From NCBI GenBank assembly GCA_017694335.1, contig JADIMZ010000111.1, positions 1 through 52,201 on the forward strand: DNA of 52,201 nucleotides, read 5' to 3'. This stretch comes from Candidatus Pullibacteroides excrementavium. Lineage in GTDB: Bacteria; Bacteroidota; Bacteroidia; Bacteroidales; P3. The notes under the pieces were generated by a model. That model saw only the letters and a list, made by a program, of their open reading frames with translations, was not told the origin of the DNA and did not search any database. The translations under genes and the position numbers were made by a program. Of the stretch, positions 35,900 to 44,850 are shown piece after piece (positions within the stretch are counted from its first letter, which is position 1; the number at the start of each line of letters is the position of its first letter).

Positions 35900-36646
35900 C
35901 TATTGAAACACCTCTCGCAAGATATCCAGCGACCTGAAGTTGCCGGCGATTCCGGTTTGAATCCGGCAATAGGCAGCCAAAGCCATCAACAAGGCTTGGC
36001 GACGACGCGAATCGAACAACGTGATTTCCGGGAAAGCATTCCGGATCCGGCGACGGACTTGCAACAAAAGGCTCAGGTCGCATGCCACTTCCGGCGCCAA
36101 AAAGTCTTCGTATGCCGGAGGCGTGGAAACAAAACGGCCCTCCCTCATATCAAAATAGATATCGGTAAAATGCCCGGCTTCCTGCGGATAAAAGCCCAAG
36201 GACTCCGCCATGGATAACAAGAAGAAAAGATGAAAATCGGCAATGTCCTGATGACGCGCATCGAACTGCCGCAAAGCCGTTGCGACCGTATCGTAAAAAC
36301 GGATATCCTGCTCCGACTGCAGAATGCAACGCCCCATCACTTCGGCCAAAAAGCAAGCGACACTGCTCTTACGGATATCCGTATACATTTCGCGATAGGC
36401 ATAAACCACCTTGACATCATTCAAATATGCCAAATCCTGCCCCTGCCGAGGCTCGCTGAAAGTCGCTTCTATCTGGCTCAACGGGAAAAAAAACGAAGCC
36501 TTCATCCTGCCTTTGCCTGCAGAAGAGGATGGCAAACGGACCAAGAACCCCCGTTTCCCCTCTTCTCTCGTATAGACATTGACAACCATCTTGCCATCCC
36601 CGCATTTCGTAGAAGACAGCATGATTCCCTCGCTCACCCGCCTCAT
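35900..36646 (-). CDS. recO: DNA repair protein RecO
   Basis: A 248-residue protein that loads RecA with RecR and anneals single strands in the RecF pathway. The N-terminal OB domain spans about 1-80 and is followed by a helical domain. Family traits are the SEGIMLSSTKCGDG start with GFLVR, the LAEVMGRCILQSEQD segment and the DFHLFFLLSMAESLGFYP core. The zinc-finger cysteines found in some homologues are not obvious. The ATG overlaps the TGA of the upstream PorZ-like gene as ATGA, so the two are translationally coupled. A conserved recO-porZ neighbourhood is known in Bacteroidota. Confidence 0.92.
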   Translation of the reverse strand: MRRVSEGIMLSSTKCGDGKMVVNVYTREEGKRGFLVRLPSSSAGKGRMKASFFFPLSQIEATFSEPRQGQDLAYLNDVKVVYAYREMYTDIRKSSVACFLAEVMGRCILQSEQDIRFYDTVATALRQFDARHQDIADFHLFFLLSMAESLGFYPQEAGHFTDIYFDMREGRFVSTPPAYEDFLAPEVACDLSLLLQVRRRIRNAFPEITLFDSRRRQALLMALAAYCRIQTGIAGNFRSLDILREVFQ

Positions 36647-38991
36647 CGGATAAAAAATATCTTACAAGCCAAGCGTTCGCCTCCATCCTCCGTGGAAGCA
36701 AATACGAACAACACTCCGCTGTCCGGCCGACGGCCCTGCATGCCATAACCATCCCAGGAAAGCTGGCCGCCCGTGGCCCGCCCTTGGTAAATCAACGTCC
36801 CGTTCGTGTCGGTGATCTTGACGATGGCATTTTGCGGCAAGCCCTTTACATTAATCAGCCCCTGATACCCTGGCCTCACCGGATTAGGGAACGCACGAGC
36901 CTCTTCCTTGGGATCGCCTTCTGTCCGGGTAGCCGTGCTCCGATAGGACAACAACCCTCTGTCGGTAGCAATAAAGACTTCCCCCGTCCGGTCATCTATG
37001 GCAATATCCTGGATCCTGTCCGAAAACAAAGGGGAGTTGGCCGTTGTAAAATGCAGTATTTCTTCCGTCCCATCCGATGAAACCAGATACAAGCCATTGG
37101 AATTGGTCCCTAGCCATTTCCGGTTTCCACCATCCACCGCAATCGCCGTAACTTGGTTATCATCCAACAGGTTCACCAAATATCCGTCGCGAGTGACCCG
37201 GACGGTGTTGACAGGAACCGAAGTATAATTGCCATTGGGGCTTTCAAACATACGGGCATGCTGGTCTATCACCTTGACACCGCGGTCTGTCCCTATCCAT
37301 ATATGGCCGAGATCATCCTCCACCAAACAAAAAATACGGCTAGTATTCAAATCATTACCATTATTCATATTGACCTGGAGCCCTTTTATATGGTTTCCAT
37401 CCGTCTCATAGACTGCCAATGATTCGTTATTGAAAATAACCCACTGATGCTGCCAGTAATCCACCAGCAAATCGCTTACCCTGTCGGGGACCAAACCAGA
37501 GACCCGCAAATCATAAGCCGTCCAATTCCCATTCCGGTCCATCCGGTGCATTGCCGCATCGCTAAGCGTATTCAAGACCCACAAATTACCGTCGGCATCA
37601 AAGTCCAAACCATACACACGGCAACTTTCATGATTCGCATTATTGTATTCAAGCGTTGAATTTTCCGGAGTATGCTGTTTCATGCCTCCGTCCGGCATGA
37701 TTTCCACCAAACCGGACATGCTGGTCGCCGCGAAATAATGACCGTCCTGATGAGGATCCTCCACTGCCTGGACAACCGAACGCACCGAAGAAGGCAAACC
37801 TGCGACCCGAACGCTCTCGCTGTTGTACACCGTCCAATCCCCGTTCTCGAAAGCGCTCACCTCAAATGGAACATCCGATGGCTGGAATGCATTTCCATAT
37901 CCACCTCCTGCCACCAGCAAAGACTTTCCCTTTTTAGTCAATTCAAAACACCTATCCGAAACGGGACCTTCATGCTGGAAATAGGTCTTGCGCCCATCCG
38001 GCATCTCAAGCCTTATCATCTCCCCGTCCTGGCATCCGATCCATAAATTCCCAGCCTTATCCAGACATGCGGAAGAAAGCCCGGGAAGCCGTGTACCTTC
38101 TGTCGTATATTCCAATTCCCGATCCGCGCCGAACACATCCACCCTCCAACCCCACGAGGTATCATAATAGACAACCGTGAGCTTGTCGCCAAAGCCTTCC
38201 ACATGGGCCACCGAAGAAGAAGCCCGCAATGGAATCTCCTCCCATGACTGCCCGGGCAATCCTACGGCCACCTGATTTTCATTGCTTACCACCACCTCAT
38301 CCCAGGCCAAAGCGCAGTGCTGCAAACTCCCTGACAGGGGCATCGATGCAGAATCCAATGTCCATGCCGCAAAATCATTGAGATTCGAAGCATTCTTACT
38401 GGCATATTTCAAACCCGCATCCGTCAACGCATAGATAAGGTTTTCATCCACGCAAATACCCTTTACCGTTTCCCTGCTGTTATTTTGCCCGATAAAATAA
38501 GTCTCTTTGATTTCTTCCTTGCGCAAATCCACCACAACCACCCCGAAACCAGTAGCCAAATAAGCATACCGCCCATCCACCCAAACCTGATGAATGGCTT
38601 TATCTCCGTCAAAGTCAGCATCCCTTATATAGGATAAGGGAACGACATCCATTCCATACACCAAATCCAGCATGCCGTCCGAATACCCCACCACCAAAGC
38701 ATCGTACAAGGTGCCGTATGCCAATGCGGAAATACCCACGCCGCTCAGATCGTCCGTCCGATCCATTTCATAGAGGATATCATCCCGCGTATCCACATAA
38801 AGCAAGCTGCTCTCCATGGCCCCGAACATATCCACATCCCGCTGCGCCATTTGAATGACAGCGGATGGCGCGAAATGAGTCCTCCAATGCCCGACCGCCA
38901 GATCCTGAGCCGGAGATACCAGGCTCAAAACCATAAAAGCCACCCAAACAAACAGCCTGTCGGTCTTATGAAAAACGGTTCCCATATACAT
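36643..38991 (-). CDS. porZ: PorZ-like type IX secretion system beta-propeller protein
   Basis: A 782-residue exported protein. The signal peptide is about 1-29, and then two seven-bladed-type beta-propellers (about 35-690) with recurring YV(D/G)xxD, WIGCQDG, WIGTDRG and WLGTNSNG blade motifs. The C-terminus (about 700-782) is a T9SS-like beta-sandwich with FPNPVRPGYQGLINVKGLP and WDGYGMQGRRPDSGV, matching PorZ of Porphyromonas gingivalis. PorZ is a surface component of T9SS that delivers anionic LPS to the sortase PorU. Similar propellers occur in two-component hybrid sensors, but no kinase domain is attached. The stop codon overlaps the recO start codon. Confidence 0.88.
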   Translation of the reverse strand: MYMGTVFHKTDRLFVWVAFMVLSLVSPAQDLAVGHWRTHFAPSAVIQMAQRDVDMFGAMESSLLYVDTRDDILYEMDRTDDLSGVGISALAYGTLYDALVVGYSDGMLDLVYGMDVVPLSYIRDADFDGDKAIHQVWVDGRYAYLATGFGVVVVDLRKEEIKETYFIGQNNSRETVKGICVDENLIYALTDAGLKYASKNASNLNDFAAWTLDSASMPLSGSLQHCALAWDEVVVSNENQVAVGLPGQSWEEIPLRASSSVAHVEGFGDKLTVVYYDTSWGWRVDVFGADRELEYTTEGTRLPGLSSACLDKAGNLWIGCQDGEMIRLEMPDGRKTYFQHEGPVSDRCFELTKKGKSLLVAGGGYGNAFQPSDVPFEVSAFENGDWTVYNSESVRVAGLPSSVRSVVQAVEDPHQDGHYFAATSMSGLVEIMPDGGMKQHTPENSTLEYNNANHESCRVYGLDFDADGNLWVLNTLSDAAMHRMDRNGNWTAYDLRVSGLVPDRVSDLLVDYWQHQWVIFNNESLAVYETDGNHIKGLQVNMNNGNDLNTSRIFCLVEDDLGHIWIGTDRGVKVIDQHARMFESPNGNYTSVPVNTVRVTRDGYLVNLLDDNQVTAIAVDGGNRKWLGTNSNGLYLVSSDGTEEILHFTTANSPLFSDRIQDIAIDDRTGEVFIATDRGLLSYRSTATRTEGDPKEEARAFPNPVRPGYQGLINVKGLPQNAIVKITDTNGTLIYQGRATGGQLSWDGYGMQGRRPDSGVLFVFASTEDGGERLACKIFFIR

Positions 38992-39104
38992 TCAAAATTT
39001 TTCTTTGCACAAACAAACATGACGTAGCCGAGGAGTTAACCGGATGAATCATGGATGGGATTGTCCCCTACCGAAACCATATTGCCACCCTCGCCACTAC
39101 CAAC

Positions 39105-39136
39105 TTGCGAAGTTACGGATTTTCTCATTACATTTG
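39105..39136 (+). promoter_or_regulatory. Promoter of the CPBP protease gene
   Basis: TTG (39105-39107), a 21-base spacer and TACATTTG (39129-39136) followed by C fit the Bacteroidota promoter. It lies 56 bases before ATG 39192 and inside the frame of a longer upstream extension, so the extension is rejected. Confidence 0.6.
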
Positions 39137-39191
39137 CCCGTTTTACGAAACCGGCAACGGCCAGACATCCTATTCCCAAATCCAAGACACC

Positions 39192-40130
39192 ATGCGCCAA
39201 CGTGAAGTATTCTACAAATACCCCGCCGCCTTGCAATTGCTTTATTTCGTAGCCATCTGCATCGGCTGTATCCTGATTAGCTCGAACCTTGCCAGTTTAG
39301 CTGTCATCCTCCTCGGCGGCATGGACAAGCTGGCAGCCACTTCTTCGCTCCTGTTCATCCAAGCCTTCTCTGCCATCGGCGGATTCCTTGTTCCTGCCCT
39401 TTGGCTAGCCTGGATGAAAAAAGCAGGCGAAACCGATTTCCTGCATGCAAGCTATCCTATCAGACCCCTTCACCTGGCATGCGGCTTGGTAATCCTTCTT
39501 TTATCCTCCCCCTTGGTCTCGGCATTGCAAGAATGGGGGCAGAGCTGGTCGTTGGGACCCGGACTCGAATCCTTTTTCGGCCCGATGACAAGCCGGTCGG
39601 AAGCCATCCTCGACCAGATGCTCCACGTGGACAGCTGGTTTACCTTCCTGATGTCGTTTCTAGTCATTGCCGTTGTGGCTGGCATCTGCGAGGAATTCCT
39701 GTTCCGCGGAGGACTCCAGAACCTACTCAAGGAATGGTTCAAGTCCGGCCATGCTGCCGTCTGGGTCACAGCTATCGTATTCAGCGCCGTACACCTGGAT
39801 CCGGCCGGGTTCCTGCCCCGATGCCTCTTAGGCGCAATCCTGGGCTATGCATACCTCTATTCCGGTTCGATATGGGTTCCCGTCATCCTGCATATCATCA
39901 ACAACGGATTCTCTTGCCTGATCGAATTCTGCTATTACAAAGGATACAGCCGGCTCGATCCGGATATCCTGAGCCAATCGCTCGGCACCGAGTGGACCCT
40001 TGTCAGCATAGCCGGGCTCATCTTCTTTGCCATCTTCCTTTTTCGATACCGCAAACTCAAACGCGAATTACAAGACGGACCGGCACAAGGCGGAGAAGCC
40101 GCAGACGCGGATCGGAATCCCGCTCAATAG
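39192..40130 (+). CDS. CPBP family intramembrane metalloprotease
   Basis: A 312-residue multi-spanning membrane protein with about eight hydrophobic helices. The CPBP/CAAX-protease-like core carries the EExxxR motif (Glu167-Glu168 and Arg172 in ICEEFLFRGG), a histidine in VHLDPAGF and a second in HIINNGF, the probable metal ligands. Members process prenylated proteins in eukaryotes and play bacteriocin-immunity or unknown roles in bacteria; the substrate here is unknown. The start ATG follows a clear promoter. Its last 7 bases overlap the end of priA on the opposite strand. Confidence 0.9.
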   Translation: MRQREVFYKYPAALQLLYFVAICIGCILISSNLASLAVILLGGMDKLAATSSLLFIQAFSAIGGFLVPALWLAWMKKAGETDFLHASYPIRPLHLACGLVILLLSSPLVSALQEWGQSWSLGPGLESFFGPMTSRSEAILDQMLHVDSWFTFLMSFLVIAVVAGICEEFLFRGGLQNLLKEWFKSGHAAVWVTAIVFSAVHLDPAGFLPRCLLGAILGYAYLYSGSIWVPVILHIINNGFSCLIEFCYYKGYSRLDPDILSQSLGTEWTLVSIAGLIFFAIFLFRYRKLKRELQDGPAQGGEAADADRNPAQ

Positions 40131-42583
40131 GGGTCGACATCCACAAGAATCCGAACCCTTCTCCACCGCACATCCTTCCAAAATTCTTCCAGGCACTCCC
40201 TAAGCCGCTGTTTCATCCGTTCAATCAACGGGCTTCTTTCGAACTTTATCAGGATATCGCGGATATAATACGTATTGATACGAGCCACTAGAGGATATTC
40301 GGGTCCCAGAACCCGGTCTCCGTAAATCTTTCTCAAGATAAGCGCCAATGCCTCGGACGCTTCGCGGACCAAGTGCTCATCCTTGTGACGGACGCTAAGA
40401 CGCACCAGCCGGTAAAAGGGCGGGTATTTGAAAACCAGGCGATCCTGAAGCTGTGTATGGAACATGGAAGCGTAATCACTATTCATCACATCTATCACAA
40501 CTTGATAATCGGGATGATATGTCTGGATCACGACCTCTCCGCCCCCATTCTTGCGTCCAGCCCGGCCACTCACCTGGGTCATCAATTGAAAACTGCGCTC
40601 ATAAGAACGAAAGTCCGGAAAACTAATCAGGCTGTCGGCATCCACAATGCCCACTACCGCCACATTGTCAAAGTCCAGTCCCTTGGTCACCATCTGGGTG
40701 CCCACAAGAATATCTATCCTCCTGTCCTGAAAGTCCTCGATAAGCTTATGATAGGCGCCTTTGCCTCGCGTGCTGTCCAAATCCATCCGCCCCACCTTGG
40801 CATCAGGAAACAGCAACGACAAATCCTCTTCGATACGTTCCGTTCCCGTTCCCCGCAACTGCATCTTCGGACTCCCGCATTCAGGACACACATGCATCTG
40901 CGGGATGGCATAGCCACAATAATGGCACATCAGTACCCCCCGGTGCTTGTGGTAGGTCAAAGTGACATCGCAATTCTCGCAAACAGGCACATACCCGCAA
41001 GCCTCGCACTCCAGACGCGCCGAAAAACCGCGCCTGTTCTGGAAAAGGATCACTTGTTTGCCATTTGCCAAGGCATCCTTCATTTTGGAAACCAAAAGGG
41101 ACGAAAAAATCCCCTGCATGCTTTTTTGCCGTTTCTCCTCTTTCAAATCGGAAACCAGCACCGAAGGCAGCTTCACCCCTCCGTAACGGGTAAAGAGAGT
41201 GGCCAACGCATACTTTCCATGCAAAGCGTTATAGTAGGACTCCAACGAAGGCGTCGCTGAACCCAAAACAGTCTTTGCGCCATGCAGATGCGCCAAAAAG
41301 ACAGCGGCATCCCGTGCATGGTAACGCGGCGCCGGATCCTGCTGCTTGTAAGAACCTTCATGTTCTTCGTCCACAATAACCAGGCCCAAGTTCTTGTACG
41401 GCAGGAACAAAGCCGATCGAGCACCGAGGATAACCTGATAACGGGAACCTGTGTTCTTCCATATTTCCACTTTCTCGGGCTCATTGTAACGGGAGTGATA
41501 AACCCCGACCCTGTCCCCGAAATAACGGCGCAAACGTACAATCATCTGCGCCGACAAAGCAATTTCCGGAAGGAGGAACAAGGCCTGTTTGCCCTGTTCC
41601 AGCACCTCCTGTATCAAACGAATATAAATTTCGGTCTTACCGCTCGAAGTAACCCCATGCAACAAACAGACTTCCTTTTGCGCCAATCCGGCCTTAATGT
41701 CCTGAAAAGCCTGTTGCTGCGCCTCCGACAAAACAACATCCACCGCCTCGCCCGCCCTGTCGGACAACAGTTCCAAACGGCTCTTATGCTTTTTTCTGGA
41801 ACAAAGCACTCCTTTCTTCAGCAAGGCCTGCAAAGGCGCTGCCGCATTGGCCACTTTCCCCGACACCAAAGCCCTCCGGACCCAACCATCTTCTGCCTGA
41901 GAGAACAGGGACACGTATGCCATAAGGACCTCTAACTGCTTAAAGGACTTTTTCTCCACCCTGTCAAAGACCGCTTGTTGCGCCTGAGGATTATCCATAT
42001 ACGCATCTCCCCAACGGATATAGTCCTCGGAAAGAGGCCGGTATCGCTCCGAAATCTCCTCTTTGACCAAAATCACACCCCGTTCCCGCAACCCCCGCAC
42101 CAAAGGGAATACCTTGAGCTGGGAAGCCGCCTTGGAGGCTTCTTCCATCGTGATTTCCGGCTTTCGCCCCAATGCCTCGATGATATCGAGCTGCTTTTCA
42201 TTCAGACCGGAAATATCTCCATCAAAATCGGGATTCAGGACAAGTTTGGTTTCGCTGTCCAGCTTAAACCCTGACGGCAATGCCGCAGCCATGACCTCGC
42301 CCTCTGTACATAAATAATAAGAGGACATCCATTCCCAGAACCGGAACTGGTTCTCGTCAACCACCGATTCCTCGTCCAGCACCGAGATGATTTCACGAAG
42401 ATCGTAAGCTTCAGGCTGCTCCCCATGCACTTTCCGTACAAGCCCTGCATAAACCTTGCTTCTGCCGAAAGGCACGCAGACCCTCACACCAACCTTCACT
42501 TCCGCCTGCATTCCTACCGGCACGGAATACGTGAAGGCGGCATGCAACGGCAACGGCAGCAAGACATCTACAAATACAGACAT
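40124..42583 (-). CDS. priA: Primosomal protein N' (replication restart helicase)
   Basis: An 819-residue superfamily 2 DNA helicase that restarts stalled forks. In order are the N-terminal 3'-DNA-binding region, winged helix, Walker A GVTSSGKTEIYIR, DEEH box (VDEEHEGSYKQ), a zinc region with eight cysteines in CEACGYVPVCENC...CHYCGYAIPQMHVCPEC, and the C-terminal helicase half with TQMVTKGLDF and the GRAGR motif. All key motifs are intact. Its promoter overlaps that of the divergent DUF4290/murA operon. The stop region overlaps the CPBP gene by 7 bases. Confidence 0.96.
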   Translation of the reverse strand: MSVFVDVLLPLPLHAAFTYSVPVGMQAEVKVGVRVCVPFGRSKVYAGLVRKVHGEQPEAYDLREIISVLDEESVVDENQFRFWEWMSSYYLCTEGEVMAAALPSGFKLDSETKLVLNPDFDGDISGLNEKQLDIIEALGRKPEITMEEASKAASQLKVFPLVRGLRERGVILVKEEISERYRPLSEDYIRWGDAYMDNPQAQQAVFDRVEKKSFKQLEVLMAYVSLFSQAEDGWVRRALVSGKVANAAAPLQALLKKGVLCSRKKHKSRLELLSDRAGEAVDVVLSEAQQQAFQDIKAGLAQKEVCLLHGVTSSGKTEIYIRLIQEVLEQGKQALFLLPEIALSAQMIVRLRRYFGDRVGVYHSRYNEPEKVEIWKNTGSRYQVILGARSALFLPYKNLGLVIVDEEHEGSYKQQDPAPRYHARDAAVFLAHLHGAKTVLGSATPSLESYYNALHGKYALATLFTRYGGVKLPSVLVSDLKEEKRQKSMQGIFSSLLVSKMKDALANGKQVILFQNRRGFSARLECEACGYVPVCENCDVTLTYHKHRGVLMCHYCGYAIPQMHVCPECGSPKMQLRGTGTERIEEDLSLLFPDAKVGRMDLDSTRGKGAYHKLIEDFQDRRIDILVGTQMVTKGLDFDNVAVVGIVDADSLISFPDFRSYERSFQLMTQVSGRAGRKNGGGEVVIQTYHPDYQVVIDVMNSDYASMFHTQLQDRLVFKYPPFYRLVRLSVRHKDEHLVREASEALALILRKIYGDRVLGPEYPLVARINTYYIRDILIKFERSPLIERMKQRLRECLEEFWKDVRWRRVRILVDVDPY

Positions 42584-42610
42584 AATCGAAGCTATATTGT
42601 CCTAATCGGG

Positions 42611-42641
42611 CGAAATTATAAATTTCTTCTTATCTTTGCAA
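42611..42641 (-). promoter_or_regulatory. priA promoter
   Basis: On the minus strand TTG (42641-42639) is followed after 20 bases by TAATTTCG (42618-42611), the same arrangement as gyrA. The spacer contains the opposing -7 box of the DUF4290 gene. Confidence 0.5.
42631..42638 (+). promoter_or_regulatory. -7 promoter box of the DUF4290/murA operon
   Basis: TATCTTTG followed by C matches TAnnTTTG. It lies within the priA promoter spacer. The predicted leader is about 118 bases. Confidence 0.5.
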
Positions 42642-42723
42642 TCCGAGAAACGAAGACAGGCCTTGTGCCGTATCTGGTTCTTTTTCCGGCAACGGAATCC
42701 TTTCATTTTTTATTTTAAGAATA

Positions 42724-42754
42724 CAGCCCTTCAAAAGGAAGCGGCTGCTTTTTA
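42724..42754 (+). promoter_or_regulatory. Terminator-like hairpin in the DUF4290/murA leader
   Basis: CAGCC (42724-42728) pairs with GGCTG (42743-42747), and CTTC (42729-42732) pairs with GAAG (42738-42741), with a one-base bulge. CTTTTTAT follows. It sits 9 to 39 bases upstream of the start codon. Confidence 0.45.
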
Positions 42755-42762
42755 TCGATTCT

Positions 42763-43524
42763 ATGAAATACAATACGCAAAGACGTCCCTTGGTTTATTC
42801 TGAATACGGAAGAGGGATTCAGGAAATGGTCGATTTTACCATCAACATCCCCAGCAAAGTAGCACGGAACCGAGCAGCCCAGACCATTTTGAAATTCATG
42901 CAGGTGCTTAACCCGCAAGTCAAGGAGCTGGACGACTACATGCACAAGCTCTACGACCAATTGATCATCATGTCCGATTACAAACTCGACATTGATAATC
43001 CCTACCCGGCTCCTGCCAAGGAGGAAAACCGCAAACCCAGTTTCTCCTTCCAATACAAATCGCCCCATATCCGTTTCCGCTATTATGGCAAGACACTTGA
43101 AGCCATGATCCGCAAAGCCGCCGAAATGCCTGACGGGAAAGAGAAGGATGCCCTGCTGAACCTGATTACCGTGCAGATGAAGAAGTCGTACTACCTGTGG
43201 AACGACGATATTCTGAGCGATGAATTGGTTGCCGAACATCTGAGCATCATCTCCAACGGCAAGCTACAGTACACCGAAGCCATGAAAGGCGAAGTGTATT
43301 CTTCTTTCTATAACAAGCCTAGCCTGGAGCGGAAGAACAAGTACATCAACGTAAACGCTTACGACAATTCCAACCGACGCAATTTCCAGAACAACAATTA
43401 CAACGCGAGCAACCGGAATACCTACAATAACAACGGGAACAATCATCGCTTCTACCAAAACCGCGAAGACAACCATGGTTTCAACCAAGGGTCTGCCCGG
43501 TTCAAAAAACGGAGGCCGTTTTGA
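42763..43524 (+). CDS. DUF4290 domain protein
   Basis: A 253-residue protein of unknown function, restricted to Bacteroidota. The conserved DUF4290 part (about 1-185) is helical and charged and begins MKYNTQRRPLVYSEYGRGIQ. The last 65 residues are Asn/Tyr-rich and low-complexity and end in a basic KKRRPF tail. No enzymatic motif is seen. It is the first gene of a two-gene operon: its TGA stop codon overlaps the TTG start codon of murA. Homologues are often beside murA, which hints at a cell-wall or cell-cycle connection, but that is inference. Confidence 0.88.
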   Translation: MKYNTQRRPLVYSEYGRGIQEMVDFTINIPSKVARNRAAQTILKFMQVLNPQVKELDDYMHKLYDQLIIMSDYKLDIDNPYPAPAKEENRKPSFSFQYKSPHIRFRYYGKTLEAMIRKAAEMPDGKEKDALLNLITVQMKKSYYLWNDDILSDELVAEHLSIISNGKLQYTEAMKGEVYSSFYNKPSLERKNKYINVNAYDNSNRRNFQNNNYNASNRNTYNNNGNNHRFYQNREDNHGFNQGSARFKKRRPF

Positions 43525-44831
43525 GTTCATTTGCCATTACCGGCGGCTGCCGCATGAGCGGCTGCCTGACTCCTCAAGGAGCAAAGAATGAAGCCTTGCA
43601 GGTCATCTGCGCCTGCCTCTTGACCAAGGACACCGTAACGTTGCACAACGTCCCTGTCATTCGGGACGTGCTCAAACTGATTGAATTGCTGCAATGTCTC
43701 GGCGTGAAGGTGGAACAACTCGGAAGCCACGATTTCCGCTTCTGCGCCGCTGAAGTAAATACCGATTACCTTTATTCCGCCGATTTCAAGAAAAAGACAG
43801 GCAACCTGCGCGGATCGGTCATGACGGCCGGCCCGTTACTGGCCCGCATAGGCAAGACCGTGGTGCCGCAACCCGGCGGGGACAAAATCGGCCGCCGCAA
43901 ACTCGACACTCATTTCACCGGTTTCGAAAATCTGGGCGCCCATGTGGCATACGATGCCAAAGAACATTCTTTCATTGTCGAAGCCAAGCAATTACAGGGC
44001 AAATACATGCTCTTGGACGAAGCCTCGGTGACAGGGACCGCCAATATCATAATGGCAGCCGTCCTATCCCAAGGCACAACCACGATTTTCAATGCCGCCT
44101 GCGAGCCTTACGTCCTGCAACTCTGCCGCCTTCTTGTCAAAATGGGCGCAAAAATCACCGGTATCGGTTCCAACCTGCTGCAAATAGAAGGCGTAAGGGA
44201 ACTGCACGGAGGCGAACACACCCTGCTGCCCGACATGATAGAAGTAGGAAGTTTCATTGGCATGGCGGCCATGACGCGCTCCGAAATCACGATACGGAAT
44301 GTCGAGATGCAATATCTCGGTAACATTCCTCAAGTTTTCAGGCATTTAGGAATACATATCGAAGAACGGGGAAATGACCTGTACATCCCAGCCCAAGACC
44401 ATTATACCATCGAGAATTCCAGGGACGGCTCCATACTGACCATCGCCGATGCACCATGGCCGGGCTTTACCCCCGATTTAATCAGCATAGCCTTAGTGAC
44501 AGCAACGCAAGCGAAAGGAAGCGTGCTGATCCATCAAAAAATGTTCGAAAGCCGCCTTTTCTTTGTCGACAACCTGATTAGCATGGGAGCCAAGATTATC
44601 CTGTGCGACCCCCATCGAGCCACCGTTATCGGCCTTGACCGGGAATTCCCCCTGCACAGCATAGCCATGGTTTCACCCGACATCCGTGCCGGAGTAGCCT
44701 TGCTGATTGCCGCCATGTCAGCCGAGGGAACCAGCATCATCCACAATATCGAACAAATCGATCGGGGTTATGAGAAAATCGACGAACGCTTGAACCACAT
44801 CGGAGCTCGCATCAAACGCCTTGACGATTAA
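43521..44831 (+). CDS. murA: UDP-N-acetylglucosamine 1-carboxyvinyltransferase
   Basis: A 436-residue enolpyruvyl transferase, first committed enzyme of peptidoglycan synthesis. The start is TTG: MSSFAITGGCRMSG aligns with the family N-terminus, and the TTGA overlaps the upstream stop codon. Family residues PQGAKNEALQ (18-27) and the RDDSxxL-like repeats are in place. In the active-site loop, PGGDKIGRRKLD, the usual catalytic cysteine (E. coli Cys115) is replaced by Asp121. This Cys-to-Asp form is active but insensitive to fosfomycin in other bacteria. Enzyme I, not the duplicate MurZ type, cannot be distinguished. Confidence 0.95.
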   Translation: MSSFAITGGCRMSGCLTPQGAKNEALQVICACLLTKDTVTLHNVPVIRDVLKLIELLQCLGVKVEQLGSHDFRFCAAEVNTDYLYSADFKKKTGNLRGSVMTAGPLLARIGKTVVPQPGGDKIGRRKLDTHFTGFENLGAHVAYDAKEHSFIVEAKQLQGKYMLLDEASVTGTANIIMAAVLSQGTTTIFNAACEPYVLQLCRLLVKMGAKITGIGSNLLQIEGVRELHGGEHTLLPDMIEVGSFIGMAAMTRSEITIRNVEMQYLGNIPQVFRHLGIHIEERGNDLYIPAQDHYTIENSRDGSILTIADAPWPGFTPDLISIALVTATQAKGSVLIHQKMFESRLFFVDNLISMGAKIILCDPHRATVIGLDREFPLHSIAMVSPDIRAGVALLIAAMSAEGTSIIHNIEQIDRGYEKIDERLNHIGARIKRLDD

Positions 44832-44850
44832 GCGAAGGGGCCGCAAACTT

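Noticed and set aside
39051-39191. Longer N-terminus for the CPBP protease
   Set aside because: The predicted promoter lies inside the extension, and the extension shows no membrane or family feature.
43380-43470. AAC-rich run that looks like a short tandem repeat
   Set aside because: It codes for the Asn-rich tail of the DUF4290 protein; no strict period is seen.
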